A stretch of 12,688 nt of DNA from an uncultured Oscillospiraceae bacterium (GTDB lineage: Bacteria; Bacillota; Clostridia; Oscillospirales; Oscillospiraceae): assembly GCA_944385195.1 (NCBI GenBank), contig CALWWH010000106.1:1-12688 (forward strand), given 5' to 3'. Positions 1 to 8,384 of this stretch are shown here, in pieces. The notes beneath the pieces were generated by a model. The model worked only from the letters and a program-made list of their open reading frames with translations. It ran no database searches and was not told the origin of the DNA. The first letter of the stretch is position 1, and each line of letters opens with the position of its first letter. Both the position numbers and the translations under genes were made by a program.

Positions 1-594
1 CCCATAGCCATGGGCAATCTCGCCCAGCTTGGCAAAGTCGATGGCCCGCGGATAGGCTGAGGCGCCGGCCACGAGCATCTTCGGGCGCAGCTGGCGCACC
101 TGCTTCGCCAGGGCATCGTAGTCGATGAGGCCCTCCTCGTTGACGCCGTAGGCGTAGAAGCGGTAGTTCTTGCCGGACATGTTCGCTGCAGAGCCGTGGG
201 TCAGGTGCCCGCCCTGGGACAGGTCCATGCCCAGCACGGTGTCGCCCAGCTCCAGCAGGGCAAAGTAGGCGGCGAGATTGGCCTGGGCGCCGGAATGGGG
301 CTGCACGTTGGCGTATTTTGCCCCGAAGAGCCGGCAGGCGCGCTCGATGGCGATGGTCTCAACCTGGTCGACAAACTCACAGCCGCCGTAGTAGCGCTTG
401 CCGGGCAGACCCTCGGCGTATTTGTTGGTCAGCACGCTGCCCATGGCAGCCATGACGGCGGGGCTGACGATGTTCTCGCTGGCGATGAGCTCGATGTTCT
501 GGCGCTGGCGCCGCAGCTCCCGCTCCATGGCGGCGGCAATCTCGGGGTCGGCGCTGCGGACCAGGCCGATGGAGTCCGGCATTTCTTTGTACAT
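1..594 (-). CDS. glyA: Serine hydroxymethyltransferase, N-terminal half (partial)
   Basis: This PLP enzyme interconverts serine and glycine while loading tetrahydrofolate with a one-carbon unit, in the cytoplasm. The 198 visible codons contain family hallmarks: ELIASENIVSPAV near residue 37, the LPGKRYYGGCEFVD block, NVQPHSGAQAN, and MDLSQGGHLTHGS. The start MYKEMPDS follows a GGAGGAG ribosome binding site (601-607) with a 6-base gap, so the start is secure. The frame is open to base 1, so the gene runs off the left edge. The PLP-binding lysine and the C-terminal domain, normally in the second half of a protein of about 410-420 residues, are not in view. A sigma-A promoter lies just upstream and the mRNA leader would be short, leaving no room for a riboswitch. 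Identity is near certain. Confidence 0.96.
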   Translation of the reverse strand, partial: MYKEMPDSIGLVRSADPEIAAAMERELRRQRQNIELIASENIVSPAVMAAMGSVLTNKYAEGLPGKRYYGGCEFVDQVETIAIERACRLFGAKYANVQPHSGAQANLAAYFALLELGDTVLGMDLSQGGHLTHGSAANMSGKNYRFYAYGVNEEGLIDYDALAKQVRQLRPKMLVAGASAYPRAIDFAKLGEIAHGYG

Positions 595-646
595 TGGTAT
601 CTCCTCCAGATCAGGTAAATAAGGCCACTGACGTCTCGTAAGTGCA

Positions 647-675
647 ATTATACCAAAGACAAGCGTCCAAAACAA
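647..675 (-). promoter_or_regulatory. Sigma-A promoter of glyA
   Basis: On the minus strand TTGTTT (670-675) is followed by a 17-base spacer and a perfect TATAAT (647-652). A TG one base before the -10 gives an extended -10 element. Transcription would start near 640, giving a leader of about 46 bases before the glyA ATG at 594. Between this promoter and the hairpin at 791-817, positions 676-790 hold no gene or clear signal that I can see. Confidence 0.8.
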
Positions 676-790
676 GAGGACATAGCGCCAAAGAGCCGGG
701 AGGTTTGGGGGCGTGCGTTGTGAATTGTGTGCATGTGTACGCAATACGTGGACACTTTGGGGCAAAGGGGGGCTCCGCTCCTCCGCAGAG

Positions 791-817
791 CGCCCCCGGC
801 CCTAAGGGCCGGGGGCG
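791..817 (-). terminator. Strong GC hairpin after the pseudouridine synthase gene
   Basis: A perfect 12-bp stem (CGCCCCCGGCCC pairing with GGGCCGGGGGCG) closes a 3-base TAA loop. It lies about 15 bases past the stop codon of the pseudouridine synthase gene. No T-tract follows it on the minus strand, so it may be an atypical terminator or an mRNA 3'-end protector rather than a textbook intrinsic terminator. Confidence 0.6.
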
Positions 818-832
818 TACAAATCCGCCTTG

Positions 833-1789
833 TCAGGGACCGAAGAACTCCTCCACGAAGGGGATCTTCGGCACGGTGAACTCGCGTCCGTTCAGATCCT
901 CCAGGCAGCCTGCATCGGTGGTGAAGCGGAAGGTCAGCTTCCAGGCGCAGAGGGCCTGGTGGCTGCGGCCCCAGCGGGGGTCGGGCCTGCCGTATTTGCC
1001 GTCGCCCAGGAGCGGGTGGCCGGCGTGGGCCATCTGGGCGCGGATCTGGTGGGTGCGGCCGGTGATCAGGTCGATTTGCACCAGCGACAGGTCGTTTTTG
1101 CTCTGCAAGACCTCATAGTCGGTGATGGCGGTCTTGGAGCCGGGCTGGGGCCGGTCGGAGATGTAGACGCGGTTCTTGGCCGCATCCTTCCAAAGCTGGC
1201 CCTCCAGGCGCCCCTTGGGAGGGCTTGGGATGCCGTGGACGATGCAGAGGTAGCGCTTTTGAAGCTCGCGGTCTTTGATCTTCTGGTTCATGATGCGCAG
1301 GGCCTCGGCGGTCTTGGCGGCGATGACGATGCCGCTGGTGTTGCGGTCGATGCGGTTGCAGAGGGCGGGGGTAAAGCTGTGCTCCTCCCTGGGCTTCCAC
1401 TCGCCCTTGGCGTAGAGGTAGGCCTGGATGTGGTCGATCAGCGTGCGGCCGTACTCGGCCCCGTCGTGGGGGTGGACGGCCTGGCCCTCGGGCTTATTGA
1501 GCAGCAGGATGTGCGCGTTTTCAAAGAGGATGTCCAGCTTTGGGGCCGTCACCGAGAGGTAGGCATTGTCCTGGCTGGGCTGGTCGAAAAACTCGTCGTT
1601 GATATACAGCTGCACCAGGTCGCCCTCTTGCAGGCGGGTGTCCCGGGCGGCGGGCCTGCCGTTGACCTTGCAGCGCTTGCGGCGCAGGAATTTCTGCGCC
1701 AGAGAGGCCGGCAGCGAGGGGGCGGCCTTGTGCATAAAGCGGTCCAGGCGCTGGCCCGCGTCATTTTTTCGGATGGTAAATTCCCGCAT
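833..1789 (-). CDS. RluA-family (RluC/RluD-type) RNA pseudouridine synthase
   Basis: Predicted cytoplasmic enzyme that isomerises specific uridines in structured RNA, most likely 23S rRNA, to pseudouridine. The 318 residues show an N-terminal S4 RNA-binding domain (about residues 12-65). The catalytic domain carries the LNKPEGQAVHP strand (97-107) and the active-site motif NRIDRNTSG, with catalytic Asp148 in the position of HRLDxxTSG. It also has the C-terminal GRTHQIRAQMAHAGHPLLGD block (244-263). The His-to-Asn and Leu-to-Ile changes in the active-site motif are conservative. The start ATG follows AAGGAG (1795-1800), which overlaps the stop codon of the upstream protease gene. The two genes are 9 bases apart, which suggests translational coupling. 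The exact target uridine cannot be read from the sequence, so no gene symbol is given. Confidence 0.93.
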   Translation of the reverse strand: MREFTIRKNDAGQRLDRFMHKAAPSLPASLAQKFLRRKRCKVNGRPAARDTRLQEGDLVQLYINDEFFDQPSQDNAYLSVTAPKLDILFENAHILLLNKPEGQAVHPHDGAEYGRTLIDHIQAYLYAKGEWKPREEHSFTPALCNRIDRNTSGIVIAAKTAEALRIMNQKIKDRELQKRYLCIVHGIPSPPKGRLEGQLWKDAAKNRVYISDRPQPGSKTAITDYEVLQSKNDLSLVQIDLITGRTHQIRAQMAHAGHPLLGDGKYGRPDPRWGRSHQALCAWKLTFRFTTDAGCLEDLNGREFTVPKIPFVEEFFGP

Positions 1790-1798
1790 GGCGTCTCC

Positions 1799-3469
1799 TT
1801 ATGGCAGCGCCCAGGGGAACAGGTCGCTCCGCAGGGCGGTGGTGTCGACGATGGACTCGAGGATGCGGATCTGGTAGCACCGGATCTGCTGGCCCTCCAG
1901 GTCGATGCTGACCTCCTGGCCCAGGACGCTCAGGCCCAGGGCCTGGCTCACAAAGACCATTTGCAGCTGCTCACGGTTAAAATGGTACGTAAAGCCCCAG
2001 GCCTCCATGGCCTGGTAGTACTCGGCCAGGGCGTCCTCGCTGGCCGCTGCGGCGTCGTAGAGATACACGGCCCCGTCCTCGGTCTCGGCGCTCGAGCGCA
2101 GGTCCGCGCCCACCAGGGCGCCGAAGTCAGGCACGTCGGGGTAGGCCTCGTACATGGCGATGTCTGCGTAGGGGGAGGGCTCGGCCTCGAAGGCCTCCTC
2201 ATAGGGCGTCCCGGCGGCGCTCAGGTCCACGCTCATGGCCAGGTCCAGGGGGACGGCCAGGTTGAGGTTCTGGCCGTAGGCGAAGGTGGCGGTGGTGATG
2301 CCGATGGCCTCGCCGAATTCGTTCAGGAGCACGCCGCCGCTGCTGCCGCTGGAGATGGCGGCGGTGACCTGGATGTAGGGGTCCGGGGACCCGGTGGCCT
2401 GCTCGGCCAGGCGGCTGCGGTTGGCGACGATGCCGTCGGAGATGGAGTTGGTCAGGCCCAGGGGGGAGCCGATGGCGTAGACGATGTCGCCGTTGGCGAC
2501 GGTCTGCGCGCTGCGCATGGGCAGGCAGGGGAAGCTGGCGGTAATCTCGCCGGTGCCGAGCTCGGCCGGGTTCAGGCGCAGGACGGCGACGTCGCGCTCC
2601 TGGTCGGCAAAGAGCACGTCGCGGACCTGGTAGCGGGAGCCGTCGATGGTGGTGGCGAAGGCGAACATAGTCCGGCCCACGGCGTGGTAATTGGTCAGCA
2701 GGACGCCGTCGGCGGCGATGAAGAAGCCGCTGGCGGTGGCGCAGGGGCTGTCCGTCTCCAGGTCGGTCTCATTGGCGTACATTTGCAGGAAGACCACCGC
2801 GCTGGCGCAGCGGGCGGAGATCTCCCGGGCGCTGAGGGGCCGGCGGGAGAGGGCGTCGGTCATCCCGGCCTGGCGAACCTCCTGCTCTGTGACAGCGTCT
2901 GCCTGCACGAGGCGGTAAAGCAGCGTGTCGCTGCTGCCGTTCATGGGCAGGCCCAGGGCGGTCATGCTCAGCGTGACCGCCCCGGCGCGGGTGAAGCCCT
3001 CCGCCGGGGCCTCGGCCAGGCCGATGGCCTTGGCCTGGGTCCAGGGGTCGTCATAGCTGGCGTTGCTGTAGCCCAGGGCCCGCAGGAGCATGGTCAGCCA
3101 GGCCTGCTCGGTCATGGGCGCCTGGGCGCCCAGCAGGCCGCCGCCGATGCCCTGTAGGTAGCCCTTCTGCGCCGCCAGGGCCGCATAGGGCGCGGCCCAG
3201 GGGGCGGTGTCGGTGAAGGGATTGGGGTATTGGGCGCTCAGGGCCTCCTGCTCCTGGCCCAGCAGCCGGACCAGCAATACCACGGCCTCCTGCCGCGTCA
3301 GGGAGCGGTCCAGGGCGTAGATGGGCGAGCCGTCGCTGTGCTGGCCGACACCGTCCAGCAGGCCCAGGGTATAGAGGGCGTTGGCCCCGCGCACCGCCGG
3401 GCTGGCGGCCTGGGCCGCCGGCGTGAGCGTGAGCAGGAGCAGGAGCAGACAGATCAGTTTGCGTTTCAT
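1799..3469 (-). CDS. Secreted SLH-domain trypsin-like serine protease
   Basis: A predicted exported S1/HtrA-like endopeptidase of 556 residues. MKRKLICLLLLLLTLTPAAQA is a classic Sec signal peptide with an AxA cleavage site. Residues about 27-175 hold three degenerate SLH-like modules, with the clearest core at SLTRQEAVVLLVRLLG (56-71), likely binding cell-wall polymers. The protease domain spans roughly 215-415 and has an intact triad: His262 in LLTNYHAV, Asp293 in ERDVAVLRL, and Ser377 in SSGSSGG. Residues about 430-556 form an unrecognised C-terminal region with no membrane segment and no PDZ domain that I can recognise. The start at 3469 is chosen because GAGGTGA (3474-3480) is well spaced and the signal peptide begins there; a longer open frame upstream crosses the promoter. 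It is the first gene of the operon with the pseudouridine synthase. Substrate is unknown. Confidence 0.88.
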   Translation of the reverse strand: MKRKLICLLLLLLTLTPAAQAASPAVRGANALYTLGLLDGVGQHSDGSPIYALDRSLTRQEAVVLLVRLLGQEQEALSAQYPNPFTDTAPWAAPYAALAAQKGYLQGIGGGLLGAQAPMTEQAWLTMLLRALGYSNASYDDPWTQAKAIGLAEAPAEGFTRAGAVTLSMTALGLPMNGSSDTLLYRLVQADAVTEQEVRQAGMTDALSRRPLSAREISARCASAVVFLQMYANETDLETDSPCATASGFFIAADGVLLTNYHAVGRTMFAFATTIDGSRYQVRDVLFADQERDVAVLRLNPAELGTGEITASFPCLPMRSAQTVANGDIVYAIGSPLGLTNSISDGIVANRSRLAEQATGSPDPYIQVTAAISSGSSGGVLLNEFGEAIGITTATFAYGQNLNLAVPLDLAMSVDLSAAGTPYEEAFEAEPSPYADIAMYEAYPDVPDFGALVGADLRSSAETEDGAVYLYDAAAASEDALAEYYQAMEAWGFTYHFNREQLQMVFVSQALGLSVLGQEVSIDLEGQQIRCYQIRILESIVDTTALRSDLFPWALP

Positions 3470-3509
3470 GGTGTCACCTCGGAAAAAATTGCTGGCGTTT
3501 GTTCGTGTT

Positions 3510-3538
3510 ATTATAGCATTTACGGGGAAAAAAGACAA
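3510..3538 (-). promoter_or_regulatory. Sigma-A promoter of the protease/pseudouridine synthase operon
   Basis: On the minus strand TTGTCT (3533-3538), a 17-base spacer and a perfect TATAAT (3510-3515), with TG one base upstream of the -10 (extended -10). Transcription would begin near 3503, about 34 bases before the protease ATG. It diverges from the potA promoter about 125 bases away. Confidence 0.8.
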
Positions 3539-3548
3539 GGGAAAGAGC

Positions 3549-3655
3549 GCCCTGCGGGCACAGTCCCTGTACCGGAGGCGGCACGGGGACGCTTTGTAGA
3601 AACAGACGAAGGAGTTCTCCAATAGACGGACGAAATTTGTCGCCGGAGAGACAAA
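3549..3655. repeat. Run of short inverted repeats between divergent promoters
   Basis: Three inverted repeats lie between the two divergent promoters. GCCC-TGC-GGGC is at 3549-3559. GTCCCTGT (3563-3570) pairs with ACGGGGAC (3583-3590), with one G-T wobble. TTTGTC (3636-3641) pairs with GACAAA (3650-3655) and ends 6 bases before the potA -35. The AATTTGTC arm sequence also occurs in the hairpin at 9759-9787, so this could be a decayed copy of the same repeat family; the last repeat could equally be an operator. No gene is visible in this stretch. Confidence 0.4.
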
Positions 3656-3661
3656 AGGGCA

Positions 3662-3690
3662 TTGACAAACCGCCCCCTATCTTTTATCAT
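3662..3690 (+). promoter_or_regulatory. Sigma-A promoter of the potABCD operon
   Basis: Perfect -35 TTGACA (3662-3667), a 17-base spacer, and -10 TATCAT (3685-3690). Predicted transcription start is near 3697, giving a leader of about 87 bases before the potA ATG that contains a stem-loop. Confidence 0.85.
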
Positions 3691-3715
3691 TAGCAGTGTG
3701 AATATGTTCGGATTG

Positions 3716-3756
3716 GCCCTGTCCCGCTCGGCAACATTACTGCCGCGGCACAGGGC
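3716..3756 (+). promoter_or_regulatory. potA leader stem-loop
   Basis: GCCCTGT (3716-3722) pairs perfectly with ACAGGGC (3750-3756). Inside it, CGGCA (3729-3733) pairs with TGCCG (3741-3745) around a 7-base loop. The structure fills most of the leader, is followed by a weak TGATTTT run, and ends 14 bases before the GGAGG of potA. It could act as an attenuator, modulate translation or stabilise the mRNA; the sequence does not decide which. I do not recognise a known riboswitch class. Confidence 0.5.
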
Positions 3757-3783
3757 TGATTTTCAACGCAGGAGGTGCCCGTT

Positions 3784-4900
<1,117 letters not shown>

Positions 4901-4908
<8 letters not shown>

Positions 4909-5722
4909 GAAAAAACGGTGGCTCTCCGGGCCGTATGTGCTCTGGATGGTCATCTTTACCGTGGTGCCCCTGGGCGTGGTGGCGTATTTTGCCCTCACGG
5001 ACAACATCACCGGGGCCTTTACGCTGCAAAAGCGCGCCAACGTGGGCAGCTACCTGCCCATTTTCCTGCGCTCCGTGGGCCTGAGCCTCGTCTCGGCGGT
5101 CATTTGCCTGCTCATCGGCTACCCGGTGGCCTACTGCATCGCCAGGACAAAGCCCAGCACCCAGCGGCTGCTGTATCTGCTGGTCATGCTGCCCATGTGC
5201 ATGAGCTTCCTGCTGCGCACCCTGGCTTGGGTGGCCCTGCTGGAGGATACCGGCATCCTCAACACCTTCCTCGGCAAGCTGGGCATCGGCCCGCTGCCCC
5301 TGATCCGCAACTACGCCGCCGTCATCCTGGGCATGGCCTACAACTACCTGCCTTATATGATCATGCCCCTGTACTCGGTCATCGTCAAGATCGACCACCG
5401 CCTGGTGGAGGCGGCCCAGGACCTGGGCTGCAACAGCGTGCAGGTCTTCAGCAGGGTCATCCTGCCCCTGTCCCTGCCGGGCATCGTCTCCGGCGTGACG
5501 ATGGTCTTTGTCCCCGCAGTGAGCACCTTCTATATCTCTCAGAAGCTGGGCAGCACCGGCACCATCCTGATCGGCGACGTGGTGGAGTCCCAGTTCAAGG
5601 GCGCCTACAATCCCAACCTGGGCGCGGCGCTGAGCCTGGTGCTGATGGCCCTGGTCTTTGTCTGCGTGGGCCTTATGAACCGCTTTACCGATGACGACGG
5701 AGAGGAGATCGTGACCATATGA
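4901..5722 (+). CDS. potB: Spermidine/putrescine ABC transporter permease PotB
   Basis: One of the two integral membrane subunits that form the polyamine channel. The 273 residues start with a basic MSKKKRW and have about six predicted hydrophobic helices (around 12-32, 58-80, 90-113, 138-160, 193-213, 240-260). The cytoplasmic EAA loop begins EAAQDLG (170-176) and ends in LPLSLPGI (188-195); it docks on PotA. The ATG overlaps the end of potA (ATGAGTAA), and GGAGG (4887-4891) sits 9 bases upstream. An in-frame ATG at 4865 would add 12 residues read from the potA tail and lacks a good site. Its stop overlaps the potC start (ATGA). Length is typical for the family. Confidence 0.93.
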
Positions 5723-6528
5723 GACGTGCCAACCGAATCTTTACCGCTGCGGTCTTTGTGTTCCTCTATGTCCCCATGTTTGTGCTCATTCTGTCGAGCT
5801 TCAACGCCGGGCGCGATCTGGCGGTATTCGAGGGCTTTACCCTCATACAATATGCAGAGCTGTTCCGGGATGAGGACCTGCTGCGGCTGCTGCTCAACTC
5901 CGCCATCGTGGCGGTACTCTCGAGCCTCATCGCCACGGCCCTGGGCACCATGGCTGCCATCGGCATCCACAATATGCGCGGCAAACTGCGCAGCCTGGTC
6001 ATGACCATGACCAATATCCCCATGACCAACCCCGACATCGTCACCGGTGTCTCCCTGGCGCTGCTGTTTACCTTCATCGGCGGCCTGCTCAAGACGAGAA
6101 ACGTCATGGGCTTTGTCACCCTGCTCATCGCCCATGTGACCTTTAACCTGCCCTATGTCATCCTGTCCGTGCTGCCCAAGCTGCGGCAGATGGACAGCGA
6201 CCTGGAGGAGGCGGCCCTGGATCTGGGCTGCACCCCTGTGCAGGCCTTCTTCAAGGTCGTCATCCACGAGATCATGCCCGGCATCATCTCCGGCGGCCTG
6301 ATGGCCTTTACCATGAGCCTGGACGACTTTGTCATCAGCTACTTTGTCTACGGCCCCCGCTTCGTCACCCTGCCGGTGGAGATCTACACCTTCACCAAAA
6401 AGCCCCTGCACCCCAAGGTCTACGCCCTGTTCACGGTCATGTTTCTGGCCATCTTGCTGGTCATGGTGCTCATGAATGTGCTCCAGGCCCGCGACGACCG
6501 CCGCCGCAAGGCCGGCCGCAGTCATTAA
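5719..6528 (+). CDS. potC: Spermidine/putrescine ABC transporter permease PotC
   Basis: The second membrane permease of the polyamine importer, 269 residues with about six hydrophobic helices. The N-terminal signature YVPMFVLILSSFN (17-29) is characteristic of PotC/PotI. The EAA loop is EEAALDLG (163-170), with FFKVVIHEIMPGI following. MAFTMSLDDFVISYF (195-209) matches the conserved PotC core. The C-terminus is strongly basic (DDRRRKAGR) and presumably cytoplasmic. The start overlaps the potB stop as ATGA, which points to coupled translation. The preceding GGAGAGGAGAT run at the end of potB supplies the ribosome binding site. Confidence 0.93.
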   Translation: MRRANRIFTAAVFVFLYVPMFVLILSSFNAGRDLAVFEGFTLIQYAELFRDEDLLRLLLNSAIVAVLSSLIATALGTMAAIGIHNMRGKLRSLVMTMTNIPMTNPDIVTGVSLALLFTFIGGLLKTRNVMGFVTLLIAHVTFNLPYVILSVLPKLRQMDSDLEEAALDLGCTPVQAFFKVVIHEIMPGIISGGLMAFTMSLDDFVISYFVYGPRFVTLPVEIYTFTKKPLHPKVYALFTVMFLAILLVMVLMNVLQARDDRRRKAGRSH

Positions 6529-6534
6529 GACCCC

Positions 6535-6573
6535 ATTTTGTTCCCCGGCGCGTAAGCGCAGCATATACAAAAT
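6535..6573 (+). promoter_or_regulatory. Intercistronic stem-loop between potC and potD
   Basis: ATTTTGT (6535-6541) pairs perfectly with ACAAAAT (6567-6573) and encloses a small GCGC-GTAA-GCGC hairpin. This 77-base gap is the only sizeable gap in an otherwise overlapping transporter operon. It precedes the binding-protein gene, which usually needs higher expression than the permeases. A role in mRNA processing or differential stability is inference. A promoter for potD alone is not convincing: TTGTTC and TATACA are 19 bases apart. Confidence 0.4.
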
Positions 6574-6605
6574 CCATCATTTCTGCAAAGGAGAGGTACA
6601 TTAAG

Positions 6606-7784
6606 TTGAAAAAGTTCTTTTCTCTGGCGCTGGCACTCCTGCTCGTCCTGACGGTGATCCCCGTCATGCCGGCGCAGGCGGCTGGTGGCTCCATTACGGT
6701 CTATAACTGGGGCCAGTATATCTCTGACGGTTCTGACGGCGCTTTGGACGTCATCGCTGCCTTTGAGGAGGCGACCGGGATCGAGGTCAACTATGTGGAG
6801 TTCGATTCCAACGAGACCCTCTACACCAAGCTGAAAACTGGCGGATCTTCCTACGACGTGATCATCCCCTCGGACTACATGATCGCGCGGCTGATCCAAG
6901 AGGATATGCTGGAAGAGCTGAATTTTGACAACATTCCCAACTATCAGTACATCGACGAGGCGTTCAAGAACACGGATTACGATCCTGACAACGCCTACTC
7001 CGTCCCCTATACCTGGGGCACTGTGGGCCTGATCTACAACAGCAAGTATGTCGACACCCCCACCAGCTGGGACGCCCTCTGGAACAGCGACTATAGCGGC
7101 AAAATCCTGATGTTCAACAACTACCGCGATGCCTTCGCCATCGCCCAGGCCCTCAAGGGCTACGACATGAACACCACCGACCAGGCGGAGCTGGAGGATT
7201 GCGCCGAGCTGCTCAAGGAGCAGAAGCCCCTGGTGCAGGAGTATGTCATGGATCAGATCTACAACAAGATGATCCGTGAAGAGGCCTGGATCGCTCCCTA
7301 CTACGCCGGCGACTACCTGCAAATGTCTGTGGACAACGAGAACCTGGAGTATGTCTTCCCGGAGGAGAGCTATAACGTCTTCATCGACGCCATGTGCATC
7401 CCCAAGGGCTGCCAGAACAAGGAGGGCGCTGAGGCCTTCATCAACTTCATGTGCGACCCGGAGATCTCCGCAGAGAACCTGAGCTACATTGGCTACTCCA
7501 CCCCCATCTCCGCGGCCAAGGAGTACATGGACGCGGAGGTCACCTCCAGTCCCGTGGCCTACCCCGATGACGAGACCCTCAGCCGGGCCCAGAGCTTTAC
7601 CTATCTGCCCGACGAAACCTCTCATCTGCTCGACCAGCTCTGGCTGGAGGTCAAGACCGACGGCGGCAACACTACCATGTATCTGATCATCGCGGCAGCG
7701 GTCGTGGTGGTGGTTGTGGTGCTGGCAGTGGTACTGCAAATGCAGAAGAAAAAGAAGAAAGCGCGGCGCGGCGGACAGGGCTAA
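6606..7784 (+). CDS. potD: Polyamine substrate-binding protein PotD with C-terminal membrane anchor
   Basis: Extracytoplasmic receptor delivering spermidine/putrescine to PotBC. The 392 residues begin with a Sec signal peptide (1-26, cleavage likely after AQA). The two-lobed binding fold follows: TVYNWGQYI (31-39), SYDVIIPSDYMI (82-93), VPYTWGTVGLIYN (133-145), and FIDAMCIPK (259-267), whose Asp261 sits where E. coli PotD has its polyamine-amine-binding Asp. The start codon is TTG at 6606. The GAGAGG (6591-6596) lies 9 bases upstream and the signal peptide MKKFFSLALALLL begins there. No lipobox cysteine is present. Residues 358-378 form a very hydrophobic helix with a run of seven valines, followed by a polybasic tail (KKKKKARR). 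The protein is therefore probably held in the membrane by its C-terminus, unlike typical Firmicute lipoprotein receptors. Confidence 0.92.
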   Translation: MKKFFSLALALLLVLTVIPVMPAQAAGGSITVYNWGQYISDGSDGALDVIAAFEEATGIEVNYVEFDSNETLYTKLKTGGSSYDVIIPSDYMIARLIQEDMLEELNFDNIPNYQYIDEAFKNTDYDPDNAYSVPYTWGTVGLIYNSKYVDTPTSWDALWNSDYSGKILMFNNYRDAFAIAQALKGYDMNTTDQAELEDCAELLKEQKPLVQEYVMDQIYNKMIREEAWIAPYYAGDYLQMSVDNENLEYVFPEESYNVFIDAMCIPKGCQNKEGAEAFINFMCDPEISAENLSYIGYSTPISAAKEYMDAEVTSSPVAYPDDETLSRAQSFTYLPDETSHLLDQLWLEVKTDGGNTTMYLIIAAAVVVVVVVLAVVLQMQKKKKKARRGGQG

Positions 7785-7796
7785 GCCCCCGCTGCC

Positions 7797-8384
7797 ATGT
7801 GCAGACAATATCAATTTGACCCAGGCGCTGTCGATCCCGCCATGCGGCGGCTGCGGCGCCTGGCCCGGTCTCCGGCGCTGGAGCTGCCCGAGGGCGATGT
7901 GGCCCCCGGCTGCGCCGCGCCGGTGCTGGTGGACAGCGGGACGGAGAAGGCCGTCCTGCGACAAATGCAGTGGGGCTTCCCGCTGGCGGACTCTGGGCGC
8001 TTGATCTTCAACGCCCGCGCTGAGAGCGCCGGGGAAAAGCGGATGTTCGCCCACTGCCTGCGGCAGCGGCGCTGCGTGGTCCCAAGCACTGGCTTCTACG
8101 AGTGGAGCCATGAGGGCCAGCAATACCGCTTCCGGCTGCCGGCAGAGCAGATGCTCTACCTGGCCGGACTCTTTGACGTCTTCGAGGGGTCCGAACGCTT
8201 CGTGGTGCTTACCTGCCCCGCTGTGGGGCAGGTCGCCGCGATCCACCACCGTCAACCTGTGGTCCTGCGGCGCAGCGAGATTCTGCCTTGGCTGCGCGAC
8301 AGGCAGAGCGCCATGGAGCTGCTGCGGCATGAGGGTCTGCCCCTGCAAGGGCGGGCTGTTTCATGGGAAGAAGACGAAACGTGA
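7797..8384 (+). CDS. SRAP-domain (HMCES/YedK-like) abasic-site DNA-protein crosslinker
   Basis: Members of this family protect abasic sites in single-stranded DNA by forming a thiazolidine link through an N-terminal cysteine. The 195 residues carry the full active-site set: Cys2, exposed after Met removal; Asn72 in FNARAES; Glu102 in CVVPSTGFYEW; and His150 in IHHRQP, where the usual motif is HxRMP. WGFPL (59-63) is also typical. The requirement for Cys at position 2 fixes the start at 7797 even though I see no good ribosome binding site. The gene begins only 12 bases after the potD stop, so translation probably depends on ribosomes arriving from potD. Its end overlaps the next gene as GTGA. 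The length is close to, slightly shorter than, usual bacterial members (about 200-230). Confidence 0.92.
   Translation: MCRQYQFDPGAVDPAMRRLRRLARSPALELPEGDVAPGCAAPVLVDSGTEKAVLRQMQWGFPLADSGRLIFNARAESAGEKRMFAHCLRQRRCVVPSTGFYEWSHEGQQYRFRLPAEQMLYLAGLFDVFEGSERFVVLTCPAVGQVAAIHHRQPVVLRRSEILPWLRDRQSAMELLRHEGLPLQGRAVSWEEDET

Noticed and set aside
595..646. Riboswitch in the glyA leader
   Set aside because: The predicted leader is only about 46 bases long and shows no aptamer-like structure; it is too short for a glycine or THF riboswitch.
830..3157. A 775-residue open frame on the plus strand
   Set aside because: It lies antisense to the pseudouridine synthase and protease genes, has low-complexity Gly/Ala/Val-rich composition, no recognisable domain and no ribosome binding site. 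It is a by-product of GC-rich codon use.
3470..3622. An N-terminal extension of the protease to position 3622
   Set aside because: It would run through the extended -10 promoter and the ribosome binding site, and would bury a clear signal peptide 51 residues inside the protein.
6525..8348. A 607-residue open frame on the minus strand
   Set aside because: It is antisense to potD and the SRAP gene, both of which have complete family motifs. Its His/Gln/Val/Asp/Gly-rich composition is typical of a shadow frame.
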